64,000 nucleotides of DNA from Epiperipatus broadwayi (taxonomy: Eukaryota; Onychophora; Udeonychophora; Euonychophora; Peripatidae), in the NCBI GenBank assembly GCA_028023455.1, contig JAQFVV010000182.1, forward strand, positions 744,001 through 808,000, read 5' to 3'. The notes under the pieces are model-generated. The model was not told the DNA's origin and searched no databases. It saw nothing but the letters and a program-made list of their open reading frames with translations. The translations under genes were made by a program, and so were the position numbers. Shown in pieces: positions 22,293-31,885 of this stretch; within the stretch, counting starts at the first letter, position 1, and each line of letters starts with the position of its first letter.

Positions 22293-22961
22293 TTATTTAT
22301 TATCACATGATCACTATCTCATACTAGCACATAATTGTTTATAAACAAGGCAAAACCCTCTCCATACAGTAGTGCCACCCTGTGCTAAACAGAGTAATCA
22401 ATGGATGCCAGAAGGCTTGTGCATAAAATCCCTATCCATCGTCAGTGAGGAGCTTTGGCTCTGAGAGCACTGCACCTAGATCTTAGGATCTAATGCAACC
22501 CTCCAGCAATCACCTTTTATCTGCACTTAACTATAAAACTATGAGAATGAAATTGAAAACATAAATATATTTTCAATCTAAGCTCAATAGCTATGGTTGT
22601 TAAAGAGCCCAAAACACCAAAATGTATGGGTACTGAATTGAGTTCAGACCCATATGACTATATAAGCTATTGAGCTTAGATTGAAAATATATTTATGTTT
22701 TCAATTTCATTCTCATAGTTTTATAGTTAAGTGCAGATAAAAGGTGGTTGCTGGAGAGTTGCATTAGATCCTAAGATCTAGGTGCAGTGCTCTCAGATCC
22801 AAAGCTTCTCACTGACGATGGCCACAAGCCAGAAACTAGTCTGGGGATATTGGATGAGTAGGCATTAGATAGGGATTTTATGCACAAGCCTTCTGGCATC
22901 CATTGATTACTCTGTTTAGCACAGGATGGCACTACTGTATGGAGAGAGTTTTGCCTTGTTT
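22293..22961. repeat. Fold-back repeat family A, best-preserved copy
   Basis: Inverted arms run from AAACAAGGCAAAACCCTCTC (about 22343) to its complement at 22961. The centre near 22620 is marked by TCTAAGCTCAATAGCTAT and its complement. The arms carry CTCCATACAGTAGTGCCA, CAATGGATGCCAGAAGGC, CTTAGGATCTAATGCAACCC and a GTTTTATAGTTAAGTGCAG block. The right arm retains about 55 bp more than the left arm between CTGACGATGG and ATAGGGATT. That extra segment holds hammerhead stem II, GAAA, stem III and the cleavage site. The outer flank at 22293-22342 (CATGATCACTATCTCATACTAG) also occurs inverted at 10168-10220. Confidence 0.88.
22807..22848 (+). ncRNA. Type I hammerhead ribozyme, family A (all core bases present)
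   Basis: 42 nt. Stem I 5' TTCTCA (22807-22812) pairs with TGGGGA (22843-22848). The core CTGACGA is at 22813-22819. Stem II is TGGC (22820-22823) and GCCA (22829-22832) with loop CACAA. GAAA is at 22833-22836. Stem III is the 3-bp self-complementary ACT/AGT. The cleavage base is C22842 in a GTC triplet, so the cut would fall between 22842 and 22843. Every conserved hammerhead position is satisfied. The lack of a stem III loop means a monomer folds poorly and a dimer of two copies would be expected, as known for hammerheads in Penelope-like elements. Host is the right arm of the fold-back repeat. Confidence 0.85.
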
Positions 22962-23059
22962 AATTATTTATTATACATATTAACTTAGCATTGCAATTAA
23001 ATGTATATGAAAATAGAGAATAGAGGTGACCAAATTTCATCTATCTATGAAATAATTAA

Positions 23060-23143
23060 ACAAATCCGCCAAATTACATTTAGCAAACTAAAGAACAGAA
23101 CTCTCCCATTTAGTTTGCTAAATGTAATTGTGTTGGATTTGTG
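23060..23143. repeat. Hairpin with about 33-bp arms
   Basis: Left arm CAAATCCGCCAAATTACATT then TAGCAAACTAAA. The right arm is its complement with a few mismatches, around a loop of about 16 bases. It could be a MITE remnant; no TSD was identified. Confidence 0.75.
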
Positions 23144-23945
23144 ATGTGTTCACAAGTATGACTGGGCAGCCAGCAAATGAATATATACATAAAAACTCAC
23201 AATATTTTAAGTAATTAGAATAGTTTGCAACAACATGATCTCAACAGTTCACTAATGTTCAATTCCCACAATATACTTTTAGGCTGGCTGCTACAAAAAT
23301 GGTTCACAATGAGCTCGGTTTACACACACTTTGGTACCAGTATAGTTTACACACAAACATATCATACTATAGCACTGTGACTGAATTTAAGCTCCTTTCA
23401 TCTTCATCTCTGCAACAGTCCACTTAAAAAATTCACTTGAACCCACTGGAAACTCAACTCTTCATTTAGCTGCTATCTGGGCAGTTTCCTCAGGTTACAG
23501 TCTCCCAATCTCTGTGGGCCTATTCAGCTATTACTCATGAACCCATTTCCATGGAGCACAGCACATTAACTGAAGCAGTGACATTCGATCTCTTCTACAT
23601 CGAAATTGAACTGTAAAGTCTGCTGGAGATGCACTCGAATGGCCTCACGTACTTGATATGCATCCTTTTTATAGCTTTCTGATAACTGTTACAATTAATT
23701 ACCTTCTCCATATAAGGTACGGTCTCTTATCTAGAAACATTTGCAATCAGCAAATATTTCTTGGAATTTTATCAATTGTCATTACATTAATTCTTTAATT
23801 AAATTTTTATCAGTTATCAGTTCGCGATCTAAAAAAAAATCTCTAATAAATTCTAGTTTTTCTGGAGTGCACAAACGTGTATAAAACTTTTACAAAATAC
23901 AACAATTTGTTTATATGGAACTTACTAAGTTCTGCTCTTTCTGTA
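23144..23945. other. Moderately GC-richer stretch of unknown nature
   Basis: 23.28-23.66 kb is clearly less AT-rich than its surroundings and of high complexity (for example CAGTTTCCTCAGGTTACAGT), but all frames are broken by stops. It may be an unrecognised old repeat or conserved non-coding sequence. Confidence 0.4.
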
Positions 23946-24037
23946 GAGGAAGTGTAATAGAATTACTATTTAAAAGATATGTTTTACACTATTGTTAAAC
24001 ATATCATTTAAACAGTAATGCTATCATACTTCCTCTA
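23946..24037. repeat. Hairpin with about 40-bp arms
   Basis: GAGGAAGTGTAATAGAATTA followed by CTATTTAAAAGATATGTTT, an 11-base loop, and the imperfect complement ending in ATACTTCCTC. MITE-like. Confidence 0.8.
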
Positions 24038-25760
24038 GTCATTGGATAATAAGAAAGTATTGTCAGATGACAAGCAGGAGTGTGTCTCATTTACTACAAT
24101 AGCATTATTATTTAAATGAGATATTTAACATTATATATTTTCACTTAGTCATTGTTCACACTTTGGAATGACAAATTCCTCAAGTACTATCTATATTAAA
24201 TCAATTAAATATTTTATAACATCATACAATTAAAAACTGCAGAGAAAATGAATCTAAAGTAAATCCATTTCCAACTGCAGCTCAATATATATATATATGG
24301 TACAAATTACTATTTAATATTGTGTATCATTTAAATAAAAAAAGAGAGAACCCGATCTTTAATTTTTTTTTGTAATATAATGTTGTTTTAAGAAAAATGT
24401 ACAGTGAATGTTTAATTTTTCTTTTTTTTAATATAAGTTAACTAAAATAAATTCAATGTTGGAAAGTGCATAGTGAATAATTGATTCAAATAGTGAAAGG
24501 AAATTCCAAAGATAAAAGATTGCTATCAGAAACAACTTTCTGATAGTAATTAAAAATGGCAGAAATTCATAACGAGAAAAGAGACTTTGTAATAAAAAAG
24601 TGAGAAATAATGTAGAAGTTTATAAAATAGAACAAAAGGTAAAAAGGAATATGCGCAGAACTTCAAAAAAGAATCTGGGGATATAAAAGGAGCCGACAGG
24701 TTTGAAAGGTGTCTTTTGTCTTGTTGTTCCAGAGAGTGTTGAGCAATTTGAAGTGGCTCATATTTTTTTATACAAAAAAAATATTAATAAAATGTGTCCA
24801 CTTAGATACGAACTGAAATCGCTCACCATGAGTGAGTAGAACTCTATCACTTGCCGACACTTACTCTTGAGAAAAGTCACCTAGATCGTCGTCTGGCTCT
24901 ACCTAAATTTGATCAGAGATTTGGAAGAAGTAAAACTAAAAAAAAACAACTACTGCGGACTACCCACTGACTGAATTGGATGTCGGAGGATCAATGACCT
25001 ACTTAAATATCAACTTACCGATAATTTAATGGCCATAACTTTTACATAAAGCTTTATGAATAGAGATTTGAATGAAATGTTATCCCATAATTTTTTTTGA
25101 TCTAAAGATTTGCGAACTGAGAAGTGAATGAAACTGTTATCACGGAAAAATAAGACTTCAACTAGTTATTACTTCAATATTTGAATCAAATTATTAAATT
25201 CATATGCACAATACTTTCCAATATTATAATTTTGTCTTAATCATAAATATTAAATGTTTGATGGGCTAGAATAAATCATTACTATTAGCTTAACTTTCAT
25301 TGTACATGTATAAAATTAATGTCATTATATTTAAGTTTTATATTTAGTTATTTAAATTCAAATTAGTATACAAATTACCTTTACTAAATAGATTTATTTT
25401 TCTTAATTAGGAAAAAGGGGAATATCTTCTACTTAACGGGAATTTTAATTCAGATCGTATAATTATTACTTTACGAGTTACAATATGTTTGACGCAGACT
25501 CAGTGGGTCTAACGACTCTGGCACCCTCATGTAGAAATTAAAAACTGATTCAGCTCAAATTGTACTCAGTAATAATTCTAGACTGAGCTGATCAGGAAAG
25601 ATAGTTATGTTTTTAGAATAATAATGAAACGTTCTTCTTTTTTTTAAATAAAATAAATGAACATTTATTTTTCTTTTACATAACTTGATCAACTCGCGCA
25701 CAGTTTATATTAGCATGTAGAGGCCTAGAAATACGGAAAACGTTATAATATATATATAGA
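24038..25760. other. Intergenic stretch, nothing certain
   Basis: 24.78-25.03 kb and 25.42-25.60 kb are less AT-rich but contain no open frame or motif I recognise. Confidence 0.45.
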
Positions 25761-26300
25761 AGATTTGAAGCCAGACTTTCAAGTTCCCTTCAGCTATCCA
25801 TTCTATCTCACTCAACCACTACATGTAACCAAGCACATGTGAAAAAAATAAATAATCTCCAATATATGTATTTTATGCTGAACCAGCACTCATCAGTTGA
25901 TCCAGATCATCATCTCTCACACACATATATAATCAGTGCTCAGTTTGTATTAAGATAGCAAATCTTTAAACTTCAATGAACAGGCTTCAATCTAGTCCAC
26001 CCCCATCCTCCAACTCTTCAGCCCTTCATACAATGAAAAATTTGATGATGGAATGCCCAAATCCTTTGCAGATACCAATATTATTGTCACATCCATGTTG
26101 ATCTTAAATCACTCTGACCTCTCATGTATAGGATCTTGTCCATTTAAATACACAAAGGAGAGATGGGCAGAATACAGACTGAGTGTGCAATATTTAAATA
26201 CAGATATACTTTATATTCCTGGAGTATAGATGTAATTGAAGGGAGCTTGAAATTCTGAATTCAAATCCCTTATAATTACATCTAAACTCCAGGGATATAA
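25761..26300 (-). repeat. Repeat family B, diverged single copy
   Basis: Shares with the 37.7-39.26 kb copies, in order, CCAGACTTTCA, CCATTCTATCT, AAGCACATGTG, the hammerhead block, AGTGCTCAG, ATTAAGATAGCAAATCTTxxAA, ACAGGCTxCAATCTA, CTTCAxCCxTxCATxCAAT, GATGATGGAATGC and a TGGAATGCCCAAATCC-type end. A secondary inverted repeat at about 26211-26300 (CCTGGAGTATAGATGTAATT and its complement) closes the copy. Confidence 0.75.
25858..25901 (-). ncRNA. Degenerate hammerhead ribozyme, family B
   Basis: Minus strand. The core CTGATGA is intact and stem II is a good TGCTG/CAGCA hairpin. GAAA has become AAAA and stem III is ATACATAT with one mismatch. Stem I is ATCAA/TTGGA. Probably inactive because G12 is lost. 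Confidence 0.6.
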
Positions 26301-28195
26301 TTATCTCAGACTGTAGTTTAAGATAAATTTATTTTGGACTTGTTTTTCTGCTTTATAGTTGGATGCTGATATTAAGAAACAATTAAATTTAATTTAGTCG
26401 GTTTACATAAAGTTTATTATAGAGTTACTATAAAAAGATTTAAACAATTTTCAATTGTTTTGCATAAATCACAAAAAATAAGAAATAAAAATAGAATGAA
26501 AGGCCATCACTACATTGATTTTTTTTAATAATTTGATTTTACATTAGATGGGATGAACCAGAAATATAGATAAACCTTTATTAATGATGATTCTTCTTCA
26601 TTATGCATTGCACCAATAACTATTTATTGTGGGATTACATTAATAATTGCCATGCCTGTTCCATCTTTATATTGTATTCCACATTTAAAAAATAATAAGA
26701 CCAATATAGCTCTTAGCCAACATTATCTAGAGTCATGTTTAGATCAAATAAGAAATTACATTAACAAGTATATTTAAACTTTTTAAAAAATTAAATTTTA
26801 GTTGTTTTTTGTCTAGTTTTCAAAATCAAATAGGTGATTCTTACAATATAATGTTTTAGAGAAGTTAATTATTGCTCTATACAGTTTTTAAGATTGTAGA
26901 TGCAATATAAAATTCAAAATAATTTTATATTTTATACATAATATTAATGTCAACACTGACAATCTTTGCAATAAATGAGAAGTGAATTTTAGCATTTTAT
27001 AATACAAATTTAACTTTATCTAACCTAAAAGAGACTGACTAATTTCACATTATATATATTTTAAATCTAAATATCCATCAATCTCATTAGAAATGTGAGA
27101 TCTTTCTTATATAAGTAAATTTTTGCAATATATTTTATTTAAATGAATCAGTATATTATTGTACAGTCATACTTAAAGTATTGGATGTGTTTAAACTTAT
27201 CATGGCATTTAAAATCAATTATGCAAGACAGAAATAATGATATTCTTTTTTCAAATCCTATTTTTTACAAATATTTTTAGTGCAGCTATTATGAATATTA
27301 TCATTTATGGTAATTATGATATTTAGTTTAGATAATGTCAGCTTTAAAATTTGAATTAATTCAAATATTTTGAGTTTTTTTTTACATAGAAACTTAAGAC
27401 TTATATTAGAAGTATAATATAGATTCCAATGTTCTGATGCAGAATTCAATAAGGTAAAAGATAGTATTTTATAATAATGATATAAATACTGTAAATTAAT
27501 TATGAGCTGTTATTCTGGTCAATTTATAATATGGAAATAATACTTGACTTCTCTATCAATGCAACATAAAAGCATTAGGAAATTTTCACTTACAGATGCT
27601 CTGAAAGAATCTAAAAATAGTAACAAACTTATAATACCAATCAATATGTTCTTCATTTTTCTGGGTATTATACTATCATTAGATTGAACATGTGAAGTAA
27701 ATAAACAATAACTTTCTACATATAAAGAAGTCTTTTATGATCACTTTGAGTACAGTTTTTATGAGAAAGGCATATTTTATTAATGTATAAAGTTTATCTT
27801 AAAGATGCTCAAAAAAAGCATAATAATGAGTTGTTTTATTAATAAAATATGGCTGAGGATAGAATACAATAAAGAGTCACATTTAGACAAGGTGTTAAAT
27901 CTTTCAAAAATAAAGTTTGACTCAAAAGAAATTAAAAAATAGTATAATATGAAATCATATAAACAGGGCAAAGAATTGACATGATATGTGTAGATATATT
28001 TGTATTTTAAGGATTTGTTTGTATAATTATTTTAAAAAAATCATATTTAATATGTTTTCTGTTATTGTTTTTTAGCTCTCTATCACTCACCCCAATTAGA
28101 AGTTATATTAGCCATAATCAATTAGAATTGACTGTTGTTGCTTGTAATGGTAATGACTGCCAAATGGATTTCTACAAATAATTATAATATTAGTT
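26301..28195. other. AT-rich stretch, nothing seen
   Basis: Frames at 27258-27449 and 27780-27971 are low-complexity and are not called. Confidence 0.55.
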
Positions 28196-28267
28196 ATATC
28201 CAAGCTTCGTACAGTTATGCATTCCATCTTATACAATCAATACACATGACCACATAGATGAATTATT

Positions 28268-28311
28268 TCCAATATACATATTTTGTGCTGAAACAGACCT
28301 TATCTGTTGGT
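28268..28311 (-). ncRNA. Degenerate hammerhead ribozyme, family B
   Basis: The core has become CAGATAA and GAAA has become AAAA, but length, stem I (ACCAA/TTGGA) and overall order match the intact family B motif. Inactive. Confidence 0.5.
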
Positions 28312-28431
28312 CCAGACTACAATTTTCCACACACATATACAATCAGTGCTCAAATTATATTAAGATAGCAAATCTTCAAATTTTAATGTACAAGCTTCAA
28401 TCTTCTTTACTTGTGGGAGATGGTGATCTGG

Positions 28432-28475
28432 ACCAACTGATGAGTGTTGGTTCGGCATGAAACACATATATTGGA
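28432..28475 (+). ncRNA. Hammerhead ribozyme, family B, partly degraded
   Basis: Core CTGATGA and GAAA are both intact. Stem II is TGTT/GGCA with loop GGTTC, which differs from TGCT/AGCA of the other copies yet still pairs through G-T wobbles. Stem III is ACACATAT with two mismatches. Stem I is CCAA/TTGG. Weak but complete in layout. Confidence 0.65.
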
Positions 28476-28610
28476 GATCATTTACCTTTTTCACATGTAT
28501 GTGGTGGTCATGGGTATCCGTTATATAAGGTGGAATGCATCCCTGTAGTGAGCTTGAAAGTCTGAGTTTAAATCCTTCTAATTGAGTTTAACTCCTTCTA
28601 ATTACATTAA

Positions 28611-29570
28611 GGTTAGTATAGACAATATATTTAATATTTAAATATTAATTATAAATTGTAGCTGAAATTTTTAAATGGTGAAAACTAGGTCAGAATTAGA
28701 CTGAATTACATTCTCACGCTTTTTGTCTAGCAAGTTATTACGAATCCGTATGAAATTCTATTATTTTAAAGTAATTTAATAATTTTATTGATTTTTTTAA
28801 AATGTAAAATTTATTAAATTATAAAAAAAAAGTCTAATTTATTTTTTTTAAAAAAACTTAATTGTTTTAATTATAATAATAAAAGTAGTTTGATATCCAG
28901 TTCTATTCCCAAATCAACTAAATTGGAAGAATTTAATTTTATGTAGACAAATGATATAAAATCTTTTGATAATTAAATTCTTTTTTTTTTTTAGAAAGGG
29001 AAAACAAGTTTATTAATTGAATAAGAATCCATATACAAATATATAAAATTAATAAAGTATTTTTACTTGTTTTTTATTGTTTGTCAAAAAAATTTATGAA
29101 TTAGTCTAATGTGCTTTTTCCTAAACAATTAACACTTGGCAGATGTCAATGACCTAAGAGATCATTAAAGTATATTGAGATGTTTGAATAGAATGGATTA
29201 AGCTTTAACAAGTGACGGCAAATTATCATTAACGTTGCTAAAAAAAAAAACTCTATTGACTAGTTATATGTGTATGTATTATATAGATATAATCAGGGCT
29301 GCCACATGTCAATGTGCAGGTTATGTTGGGCACAAAAACACTTCATTGTGGGGGTGCTAATTAATAAAATTTATATGTAAATGAAAATGTTTGCATTATT
29401 GAAACACTTTATTTTTAGAAATACATTCTAAGTGTAAATAGTTGTTATTTAAATATGTGAGGAAGACTTTTTCACTTAAAGTCTTATTATTGAGCTGAAG
29501 GTAAACTGGCCAACATCATTTTGTCACGATAATTAATAAAACTTATATATAAAATGTTTAGATTTAGACA
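28611..29570. other. AT-rich stretch, nothing seen
   Basis: No feature could be supported. Confidence 0.55.
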
Positions 29571-30056
29571 TCAAACATCATATGATCACTATTTCTTATG
29601 CTTGGCTGTTTTAATAACAGTTATGAGCAAGCATAAGAAATGGTATTCATGTGATGTTTGGTGGTTTAATACCAATCCTGCTTAGTAGGATAGTGGTGGC
29701 TATGGTTATTAAAAAATCAAAGGCATAAAATATATGGTAACTGAACTGAGTTTCGACCTATATGACTATATAAGCTAATGAGCTTGGATTGAAAATATAA
29801 TTGTGTTTTCAATTTTATTCTCATAGTTTTGTAGTTAAGTAGAGATAAAAGGTAGTTGCTGGAGGGTTGCATTAGATCCTAAGATCTAAGTGCTGTGCTC
29901 TCAGATCCAAGGTTCCTCACTGACAAAGGCTACAAGCCAGAAACTAGTATGGGGATATTGGATAAGTAGGCACTAGATAGGGATTTTATGCACAAGCCTT
30001 CTGGCATCCATTGATTACTCTGGCTGGCACTACTATATGGTGAGTTTTACCTGTTT
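29571..30056 (+). repeat. Fold-back repeat family A, partial copy
   Basis: Begins with a small inverted repeat at 29573-29665 (ATGATCACTATTTCTTATGC and its complement). It continues with the family A right half: GAGCTTGGATTGAAAATATA, GTAGTTAAGTAGAGATAAAA, the hammerhead block, GGCACTAGATAGGGATTTTA and TCTGGCATCCATTGATTACT, and ends near GTGAGTTTTACCTGTTT. The matching left arm is missing. Confidence 0.8.
29914..29955 (+). ncRNA. Hammerhead ribozyme, family A, one core mutation
   Basis: Stem I is TCCTCA/TGGGGA (all pairs, two wobbles). The core is CTGACAA (G8 changed to A). Stem II is GGCT/GCC with loop ACAA-type, followed by GAAA. Stem III is ACT/AGT, with A as the cleavage base (GTA). The loss of G8, a catalytic base, predicts very low activity. 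Confidence 0.65.
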
Positions 30057-30440
30057 TAAATGTTTAGATTTCTGAATAACTTTATCATTAAAAACATATT
30101 CTGATTATAAATATTTTTTATTTAAATATAAGAATATTTCTTTACTTAAATTTACTGTGACAATTGCCCAAGTCTCAAAATATACTACATATATACTCTA
30201 CCATTGCATTAAACTGAACAGATTGACACCCTTTTGTCACTATAATTAATAAAATTTATATATAAATGTAAATATTTAGATTTCCCAATTACTTTTATTT
30301 ATATATGCTAATTTATATAAAAAGTAACACATTACTATTAATAAATTATTTAAAAATAAAACTTATTTTAAAATATTATTTCATAATTACAGTAATTCTG
30401 CATGTAATGAAATTATGTTTATCAATGATATTTTTCAGAG
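30057..30440. other. AT-rich stretch, nothing seen
   Basis: No feature could be supported. Confidence 0.55.
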
Positions 30441-30454
30441 TTTATATGTTTTAT

Positions 30455-30545
30455 TCAGTTTAGAGTAGTCACAGAGTGGATAATTCTGAAATATGAAGTC
30501 CTCGATTTGATTCCAAGGCTATCTTGTGAAAAACATTTAAATAAC
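30455..30545 (+). mobile_element. Possible tRNA-derived SINE relic
   Basis: TAGTCACAGAGTGGATAATT resembles a pol III A box. About 40 bases later CGATTTGATTCCAAG resembles a B box (GGTTCGANTCC with changes). No tail or target duplication was identified, so this is tentative. Confidence 0.35.
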
Positions 30546-31060
30546 AATATTATCTTTCTTTTTTGTTATTCTGTTGTATTATCTTTTTTATATTTTACTA
30601 AATAATGATATTTTTTTATGCCATATTATTTTTTACACATTTTACTAAGTAGCTTTTCTTTGTATGTGGATTCGGATTTGTTCTTTAACTAAAACTTGTA
30701 ATTGATCCATAATTCACACTACAATCCAATTCTAAAGAATACAAACTGAGTAAAAAAATAACTTTTAAAAAGATATTATTGCACAACAAAATATTTAATA
30801 TTTAACAAATTTCAAGGTAATGATATTGTTTAATGCAATTCTCTTGATTATAATAAAATGTCTACATGATCGCACTATTGACAAAGTCCAGAATATGTAT
30901 CTAGTGAAATAAACCAAGCATTTGGTTTTTTTTTAGTTATTCATTATAATTTATAAATAAACAAAATAAAATACAAAACATTTTAATGGCTTCTAAAAAT
31001 GTAATCTTCAATAGCTTCTCTTCCTCTTTCCTTCTTTATTTTTGCTTTTCTAATATATAT
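30546..31060. other. AT-rich stretch, nothing seen
   Basis: No feature could be supported. Confidence 0.55.
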
Positions 31061-31125
31061 AACATATAATAACCACATTCCACTTTTTTACACTTTAAAG
31101 CAAAATATATTTATTAATATTACAG

Positions 31126-31154
31126 TTTCAACTGTTCCTAGCAGTCTTCATCAG
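31126..31154 (-). ncRNA. Hammerhead-like core, family C left arm
   Basis: Minus strand: CTGATGA, a 5-bp stem II GACTG/CAGTT (one wobble) with loop CTAGGAA, then GAAAC followed by TGTA. Stem III could only be AC/GT. Stem I pairing next to the core is poor, so this is a hammerhead-like relic or a divergent form. Confidence 0.4.
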
Positions 31155-31790
31155 ATCTACAAAAATTTAAACATTATATCAATACAACCATATTTCATAC
31201 ATATATCTATTAAATTGTTACAATTTTATCAACTTAATTATTAACATAACTTTATTCATAAAACTTACTATTATATAACTTTAAAATCTACTTTAGCCTT
31301 TATTTCTATTCTTAGTTATTGTCATATTTATATTTATTCACCTTTTTTTCTTTTGTCATAATTTTATAAATTCGATGTAATATTAATGAAATCTTTTTTA
31401 TATTGCTATATTCATATATTTAAAATGAAATTAAGGAATGGAATAAGATAATTAAAAATTAAGATAATAGGTGAAATGTAAAATAAAGTTAAATTTGTGA
31501 ATATAATAATATGTAAAATAAAGTTAAATATATGAATATAGTAATATAAGAAAGATTTCATTAATATTACATTAAATTTATAAAATTATGTCAAAAGAAA
31601 AAAAGTGAATAAATATAAATATGACAATAATTAAGAATAGAAATAAATGGTAAAGTAGATTTTAAAGTTATATAATAGTAAGTTTTATGAATAAATTTAA
31701 GTTAATAATTAAGTTGGTAAAATTGTAACAATTTAATAGATATATGTATGAAATATGGTGTATTGATATAATGTTTAAATTTTTGTAGAT

Positions 31791-31819
31791 CTGATAAAGA
31801 CTGCTAGGAACAGTCGAAA
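31791..31819 (+). ncRNA. Hammerhead-like core, family C right arm
   Basis: Plus-strand partner of 31126-31154, with core CTGATAA (G8 mutated), a perfect stem II GACTG/CAGTC, and GAAAC. Same weak stem I and stem III. Confidence 0.4.
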
Positions 31820-31885
31820 CTGTAATATTAATAAATATATTTTGCTTTAAAGTGTAAAAAGAGTGAAATGTGGTTATTATATGTT

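Larger units (their letters stand above)
28196..28610. repeat. Repeat family B, two diverged copies in inverted orientation
   Basis: Left copy about 28196-28390, right copy about 28392-28610. They meet head to head around 28372-28410. Mirror blocks include TGCATTCCATCTTATA against TATAAGGTGGAATGCA, and the hammerhead blocks. The arrangement repeats, at shorter scale, the inverted pair seen at 38.4 kb. Confidence 0.75.
31061..31885. repeat. Large palindrome (fold-back family C)
   Basis: Two arms of about 340-390 bp from AACATATAATAACCACATTC at 31061 to its complement ending at 31885, centred near 31473. Pairs of mirror blocks include TTTACACTTTAAAGCAAAAT, TATTAATATTACAGTTTCxA, TTATATAACTTTAAAATCTA and TTTCATTAATATTACATxxAA. 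The arms are very similar, so it is young or kept similar by conversion. No protein frame lies inside. A hammerhead-like core occurs in each arm. Confidence 0.88.
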
